This document shows positions 38,009 to 40,621 of a stretch of DNA of 40,621 bases, in pieces. Each line of letters starts with the position of its first letter. Position 1 is the first letter of the stretch. Made by a program: the position numbers and the translations under genes. The stretch is taken from IMG/VR virus record IMGVR_UViG_3300027980_000057, positions 1 through 40,621 of that record. One strand, 5' to 3'. Source of the stretch: a virus. The notes under the pieces were generated by a model. That model was not told the DNA's origin and ran no database searches. It worked only from the letters and a program-made list of their open reading frames with translations.

Positions 38009-38478
38009 TGCCCGACCCTCCTGATCAGGGGCAGGTTATTTATTTCCTGCTCCATTTCTTGCCGGACTTGCTGCTGGATCATGAAAAACTGGCCGATCCG
38101 GGCCAATTGCATTTCACGGCGTTCGGCGAGCGCGCATCCGGCGGCTTCGGCGATAACTTTTAATATGGACGGCCCCAAAACAATGGCCATTGGGGCCAGA
38201 AGGTCGCTCGGCACTTGATGCGTGGTTCGTGATTGGGAGGTGTAGGCGTTCAGCATCGCCACCGTCACCGGCCGTCCGGCGAGTTCGCCGATCTGGCGGC
38301 AAATTTCCTCGCGGTCAAAATGACTGCGCTTGATCGCCTCTGATATCGCCAGCTTGATCTTGTTGGCGTTGATCGGTCCCCGGGCCGGTTCGGCCGGAAC
38401 ACGCACATCGGCCTCCCGCTCCAGGGCGTTGAAAAAATCAATTTGGTTGGGGTCAGGTTTTCTTGATTTTCGGGTCAT
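38005..38478 (-). CDS. Early regulatory-type protein of transposable phages (157 aa)
   Basis: From ATG 38478, with AGGA seven bases upstream, it reads MTRKSRKPDPNQIDFFNALEREADV, then KIKLAISEAIKRSHFDREEICRQIGELAGRPVTVAMLNAYTSQSRTTHQVPSDLLAPMAIVLG and a helical end MQLARIGQFFMIQQQVRQEMEQEI. The middle is an HTH-like arrangement seen in proteins encoded between Ner and MuA in B3/D3112-like phages. The frame runs open for 94 codons upstream through structured non-coding DNA, which does not look like protein. It is likely an early DNA-binding protein. Confidence 0.72.
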   Translation of the reverse strand: MTRKSRKPDPNQIDFFNALEREADVRVPAEPARGPINANKIKLAISEAIKRSHFDREEICRQIGELAGRPVTVAMLNAYTSQSRTTHQVPSDLLAPMAIVLGPSILKVIAEAAGCALAERREMQLARIGQFFMIQQQVRQEMEQEINNLPLIRRVGQ

Positions 38479-38537
38479 CGCAATATCCTTGGATTTGATT
38501 TTTTGATTGTCATTTAAGGCGCCGAGCCACATGGCGC

Positions 38538-38575
38538 GGGGGAGCTCATGTAGCGCAAAGCGCGATAGTTCCCCC
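38538..38575 (+). repeat. Dispersed palindromic element, copy C (short)
   Basis: GGGGGAGCT (38538-38546) faces AGTTCCCCC (38567-38575), with an inner GCGC/GCGC turn, and continues ATCAAACAAAGG, like the start of the tail in copies A and B (ATCACTTAAAAAA). Confidence 0.65.
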
Positions 38576-38587
38576 ATCAAACAAAGG

Positions 38588-38638
38588 TTGGAAAAGACCT
38601 GCGGGCCAGCTGTAGGCGCCCGCAGGCAAGTTTTCCAA
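38588..38638 (-). other. Two-tier hairpin in the ner-to-operon leader (possible attenuator)
   Basis: An outer pair TTGGAAAA (38588-38595) / TTTTCCAA (38631-38638) encloses CCTGCGGG (38598-38605) / CCCGCAGG (38619-38626). In the early (-) transcript the inner stem is followed by TCTTTTCC. Next to it are ACGGCG/CGCCGT (38643-38659) and CATGCC/GGCATG (38664-38691). The whole 284-bp gap between ner and the 157-aa gene has no ORF that looks coding; it is full of such stems. Attenuation or a structured RNA is inference. Confidence 0.6.
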
Positions 38639-38762
38639 GTTGACGGCGGGGTTCGCCGTTTTCCATGCCCCGACCCAAACTGTGAGGCATGAAACTCTAC
38701 TCGGTCAGATCGAATGTCTGACGCGTCGTTAGGGATTAGACAGTGATTTGAGTGTGCCATGT

Positions 38763-39062
38763 CTATACCGCATCCGTTTTTTGGGCTTTGCGACGGGGAT
38801 AAAATTCTTTATAGTTGGCGCTGGGTTGAGGTTTAAGACGCACACCGTCTTCCGTGTATCTGGATGGCCAGATTTGCTCAGGGCGCTTGCCCAGGACTTC
38901 GGCGATGGCTTTTTCGCCGGCGGCATGAGGATATACGGTGGCTTTGCGGACGACGGTTTCGGGTAAGTCATATTCCCGTTCAATCTGCGCGTATGTCCAT
39001 CCTTTAATGGATAACATATATTTAATACGGGAAGAGGACATATTACGTTTGCGACGAGCCAT
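38763..39062 (-). CDS. ner: Ner-like early regulator
   Basis: 99 aa. It has the Ner/Nlp hallmark: IKYMLSIKGWTYAQIEREYDLPETVVRKATVYPHAAGEKAIAEVLGKRPEQIWPSRY, where the ending IWPSRY is nearly identical to that of Mu Ner; the C-terminus here is longer (~20 residues). An AAAGGT site stands before the ATG. Mu Ner turns down early and repressor promoters to time lytic growth; the same is expected here from its place as first early gene opposite the repressor. Confidence 0.92.
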   Translation of the reverse strand: MARRKRNMSSSRIKYMLSIKGWTYAQIEREYDLPETVVRKATVYPHAAGEKAIAEVLGKRPEQIWPSRYTEDGVRLKPQPSANYKEFYPRRKAQKTDAV

Positions 39063-39131
39063 AAATCTTGACCTTTAATAACCGGGCGGCAACCCGGTGT
39101 TTTTTGAATGGTTGATGTACAATACTGGACG

Positions 39132-39160
39132 AACATAGATGGTAAAATCACAAATGTCAA
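39132..39160 (-). promoter_or_regulatory. Early lytic promoter (Pe)
   Basis: On the - strand: TTGACA (39160-39155), 17-base spacer, TATGTT (39137-39132), leading to ner at 39062. The -35 box overlaps an arm of the inverted repeat at 39157-39192, so a bound repressor would cover it. Confidence 0.75.
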
Positions 39161-39192
39161 CAAATTCAAGTTAGAAAGTTCATATTTGTTGA
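39157..39192. promoter_or_regulatory. Operator candidate 1
   Basis: Perfect 9-bp inverted repeat TCAACAAAT (39157-39165) / ATTTGTTGA (39184-39192). It covers the -35 box of the early promoter. Binding by the repressor or Ner is inferred. Confidence 0.65.
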
Positions 39193-39233
39193 TAAAAACT
39201 GAGTAAGTCTATGGATTATCTAGTGAATTTTAA

Positions 39234-39274
39234 ACATGAACGTTGATATGCATAAAAAACATCAATGTTCATGT
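39234..39274. promoter_or_regulatory. Operator candidate 2
   Basis: Inverted repeat ACATGAACGTTGAT (39234-39247) / ATCAATGTTCATGT (39261-39274), one mismatch in 14 bp. It lies just before the repressor start and could serve autoregulation. It differs in sequence from candidate 1, so repressor and Ner may each own one. Confidence 0.65.
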
Positions 39275-39287
39275 ATTGATTGGAAAG

Positions 39288-40004
39288 ATGAACGTGGACG
39301 ACTTTGCTGATAGAATGAAAGAGGTAGTAGAACTTGCAGGCGGCATCACAGCGCTTTCAAAGAAATCTGACCTTTCAAAAGGTGTCTTACATAAATATCT
39401 AAAGGGGGAATCTGACCCGTCCAGGCTTCGCATGATTGCTATGGCCGAGGTGACTGGTGTCTCTATGGAGTGGTTGGCCACAGGTGACGGCCCGATGATG
39501 AAGGCGGATTTGCGCCCCGCGCCAAAAAGCGCGGAAGAGGATGATTTTATCTATGTCGATCAGATGGTGATCGAAGCGTCGGCTGGGCATGGCGCGGAAA
39601 ATGGTGAGGAAAATGTCAAGTCCCGTATGGCTTTTCGCCGTGACTGGCTACGGGAAAAAGGATTGGATTACAAAAGGTTATCAGTAATCCGTGCACGCGG
39701 GGACAGCATGGAGCCCAGCATATTCAACGGTGAGAATATCTTAGTGGAAACCTATTTTCGTAAAGAAAAAGATGGCCACAGACAAAGCTATGTCTTGGGT
39801 TTGGCTGAACTCATCCCTCGTGATGGCATTTATGTTGTCCGTCTCGACAATCACCTGAGCGTAAAACGTCTGCAGCTTGACATGAAAGGTGGCATATATA
39901 TAAAGAGTGATAATCCGGCTTATGAAACACTGCATATCACTAAAGACCAGATGAACGATATTACTGTCGTTGGTCGTGTTGTCTGGGTCGGGCGGGTCTT
40001 GTAG
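39288..40004 (+). CDS. Phage repressor, HTH plus S24 (LexA/CI-like) domain
   Basis: 238 aa from the ATG at 39288; an ATG 45 bp earlier lies in the operator repeat and is less likely. N-terminal HTH: MKEVVELAGGITALSKKSDLSKGVLHKYLKGESDPSRLRMIAMAEVTGVSMEWLATGDG (10-68). The S24 domain (~92-235) has the nucleophile in RARGDSMEPSIF (S140) and the general base in SVKRL (K193), so RecA-stimulated self-cleavage and SOS induction are expected. That differs from Mu c. It keeps the lytic operon silent and is the lysogeny gene. The only other + strand coding unit is the moron. Confidence 0.93.
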   Translation: MNVDDFADRMKEVVELAGGITALSKKSDLSKGVLHKYLKGESDPSRLRMIAMAEVTGVSMEWLATGDGPMMKADLRPAPKSAEEDDFIYVDQMVIEASAGHGAENGEENVKSRMAFRRDWLREKGLDYKRLSVIRARGDSMEPSIFNGENILVETYFRKEKDGHRQSYVLGLAELIPRDGIYVVRLDNHLSVKRLQLDMKGGIYIKSDNPAYETLHITKDQMNDITVVGRVVWVGRVL

Positions 40005-40061
40005 GTCTTGCAAGATTTATTAAATTTCAAATGGTGAGCAGTTATAATCCGCGCCCCATAC

Positions 40062-40242
40062 TCCCATGTTCCAAACAAAGTGTATAATCGGCCCAAATTT
40101 ATTTTTTGCCTGTCCCAAAAGAAAAATTTTAACACCACTACTAAAAAACCAAAAAAATCCCGGACTTCTGCGGTTTTTGTTCCGTTATATTTCATTAAAT
40201 CCCCCTATATCCCGCTTTGCAAATCTGTCCCATACCAAACAG
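40062..40242 (+). promoter_or_regulatory. Left-end (attL) transposase sites L1, L2, L3
   Basis: Read inward from the tip (complementary strand): L1 GTTTGGTATGGGACAG (40240-40225), L2 TTTCTTTTGGGACAGG (40124-40109), L3 TTTGTTTGGAACATG (40079-40065, weakest). L1-L2 spacing is ~115 bp and L2-L3 ~44 bp, near the wide spacing known for Mu attL (about 105 and 40). A sequence search against a MuA site model was not possible. No ORF in this gap looks coding. Confidence 0.65.
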
Positions 40243-40251
40243 TAACTTACA

Positions 40252-40256
40252 ATTTT
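40252..40256. repeat. Target-site duplication, right copy (ATTTT)
   Basis: Directly follows the tip TTACA of the prophage and equals 280-284. See the left copy. Confidence 0.9.
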
Positions 40257-40299
40257 CCGCCCCTTTCACGGGGGATATTCTGGCTTTATGGAGTGTGAT

Positions 40300-40376
<77 letters not shown>

Positions 40377-40415
40377 CCATAATTGCCTTGTCTGTGCTAG
40401 ATCCTGTTGATGTGA

Positions 40416-40621
40416 TTATCCGCGATAGGCGAACACGTCAGCATAGGATTTAATTTTTCTTTTCCTGATCTTCGGCTCCGTGACCACAAAATCAATCTTC
40501 TGCCGTTTGGCGTAGGAAATCGCTTCCTCCTTCGAAGAAAAAGTCAATCTGACCTGGCCGGACATGTCCGATGTTCCGGTCCAGCCCATCAGCGGGTCCA
40601 GGGTTTTCTTCTTTTTCGCGC
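40416..40621 (-). CDS. Complex I accessory subunit, NDUFS4-like (ETC complex I family), 3' part
   Basis: The last 67 codons are in the window; the start lies beyond base 40621. Visible: LDPLMGWTGTSDMSGQVRLTF, SSKEEAISYAKRQKIDFVVTEP, then a Lys/Arg-rich KIRKRKIKSYADVFAYRG end. This is the PF04800 family; in alphaproteobacteria and mitochondria it is an accessory subunit of NADH:quinone oxidoreductase. It is one of the better hints that the host is an alphaproteobacterium. It is a host gene lying just upstream of tRNA-Arg on the same strand. Confidence 0.92.
   Translation of the reverse strand, partial: AKKKKTLDPLMGWTGTSDMSGQVRLTFSSKEEAISYAKRQKIDFVVTEPKIRKRKIKSYADVFAYRG

Larger units (their letters stand above)
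285..40251. mobile_element. Complete Mu-like transposable prophage with siphovirus-type tail
   Basis: Both ends start 5'-TGTA and, read inward, share an identically spaced site: TTTGATTTGGGACAG (left) and TTTGGTATGGGACAG (right), each finishing 27 bp from its tip. Both are bounded by ATTTT. Inside lie, in Mu order, repressor, Ner, MuA, MuB, GemA, Mor, lysis genes, terminase, portal, gpF, protease/scaffold, gpT, gp36-37-like genes, then a tube/chaperone/tape-measure set of the non-contractile kind. The length of 39.97 kb is usual for the group. I see no disrupted core gene, so the element could be functional. It is transcribed mainly on the - strand, which puts the Mu-left (repressor) end at the right of the window. 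The nearby tRNA-Arg is not the attachment site. Confidence 0.95.

Noticed and set aside
38479-38760. N-terminal extension of the 157-aa early protein
   Set aside because: The open frame crosses several hairpins, has no coding-like pattern, and a good AGGA site marks ATG 38478.
40021-40090. TATAAT-like boxes at 40043 and 40083 as + strand promoters
   Set aside because: No acceptable -35 box lies at 16-18 bases, and the downstream DNA holds only end sites before the prophage ends.

Overview
The window is almost entirely one intact-looking Mu-type transposable prophage (285..40251, 39,967 bp) in a bacterial chromosome. The flanks are the C-terminus of a thiolase (left, + strand) and, on the - strand to the right, a tRNA-Arg(TCT) and the C-terminus of a respiratory complex I accessory subunit (NDUFS4-like, PF04800). 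That subunit, the high GC and the type of phage proteins suggest an alphaproteobacterium; I cannot name the genus. The prophage ends are visible at base level: both tips begin 5'-TGTA, carry a shared TTTG(G/A)T(T/A)TGGGACAG site 27 bp in, and are flanked by a perfect 5-bp target duplication ATTTT. Removing the phage restores a GGGCGGA/TCCGCCC hairpin between two convergent host units.

The phage reads right to left. At the right (Mu 'left') end lie an S24-type repressor (+ strand), an operator/early-promoter region, a Ner-like regulator, then MuA transposase, MuB ATPase and a long early/middle run of small genes (DUF3164, GemA and many unknowns) ending in a Mor-type activator. Next come lysis genes (GH108 endolysin with an EF-hand-like insert, 3TM holin), a DksA/TraR zinc finger, small and large terminase, portal, a gpF-type head protein with a C-terminal nuclease-like domain, protease with nested scaffold, decoration protein and gpT major capsid.

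A less usual block follows the capsid: two lower-GC genes, a protein built of about 17 copies of a roughly 14-residue ExL repeat, and further virion-like proteins. The tail is of the non-contractile (siphovirus) kind: tube protein, a G/GT chaperone pair joined by a canonical A_AAA_AAC -1 frameshift site, a 1300-residue tape measure, and a 1338-residue tip protein carrying collagen-like and polyglycine segments. No sheath gene is seen. The far left end carries accessory cargo: a lipoprotein with HExxH, a LuxI/FeeM-like acyl synthase, a multi-hairpin element, a Dam-type methylase and a tiny Rmf/CrpP-like protein.

Two elements run against the lytic direction and look lysogeny-expressed: a two-gene + strand moron (29914..30593) with its own promoter and leader hairpin, encoding a SLATT-like two-helix membrane protein, and a candidate ~80-nt small RNA (22091..22170) with a consensus promoter and a strong terminator. 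Non-coding gaps hold palindromic repeats, a four-copy 38-bp tandem array and several terminators; these are listed individually.
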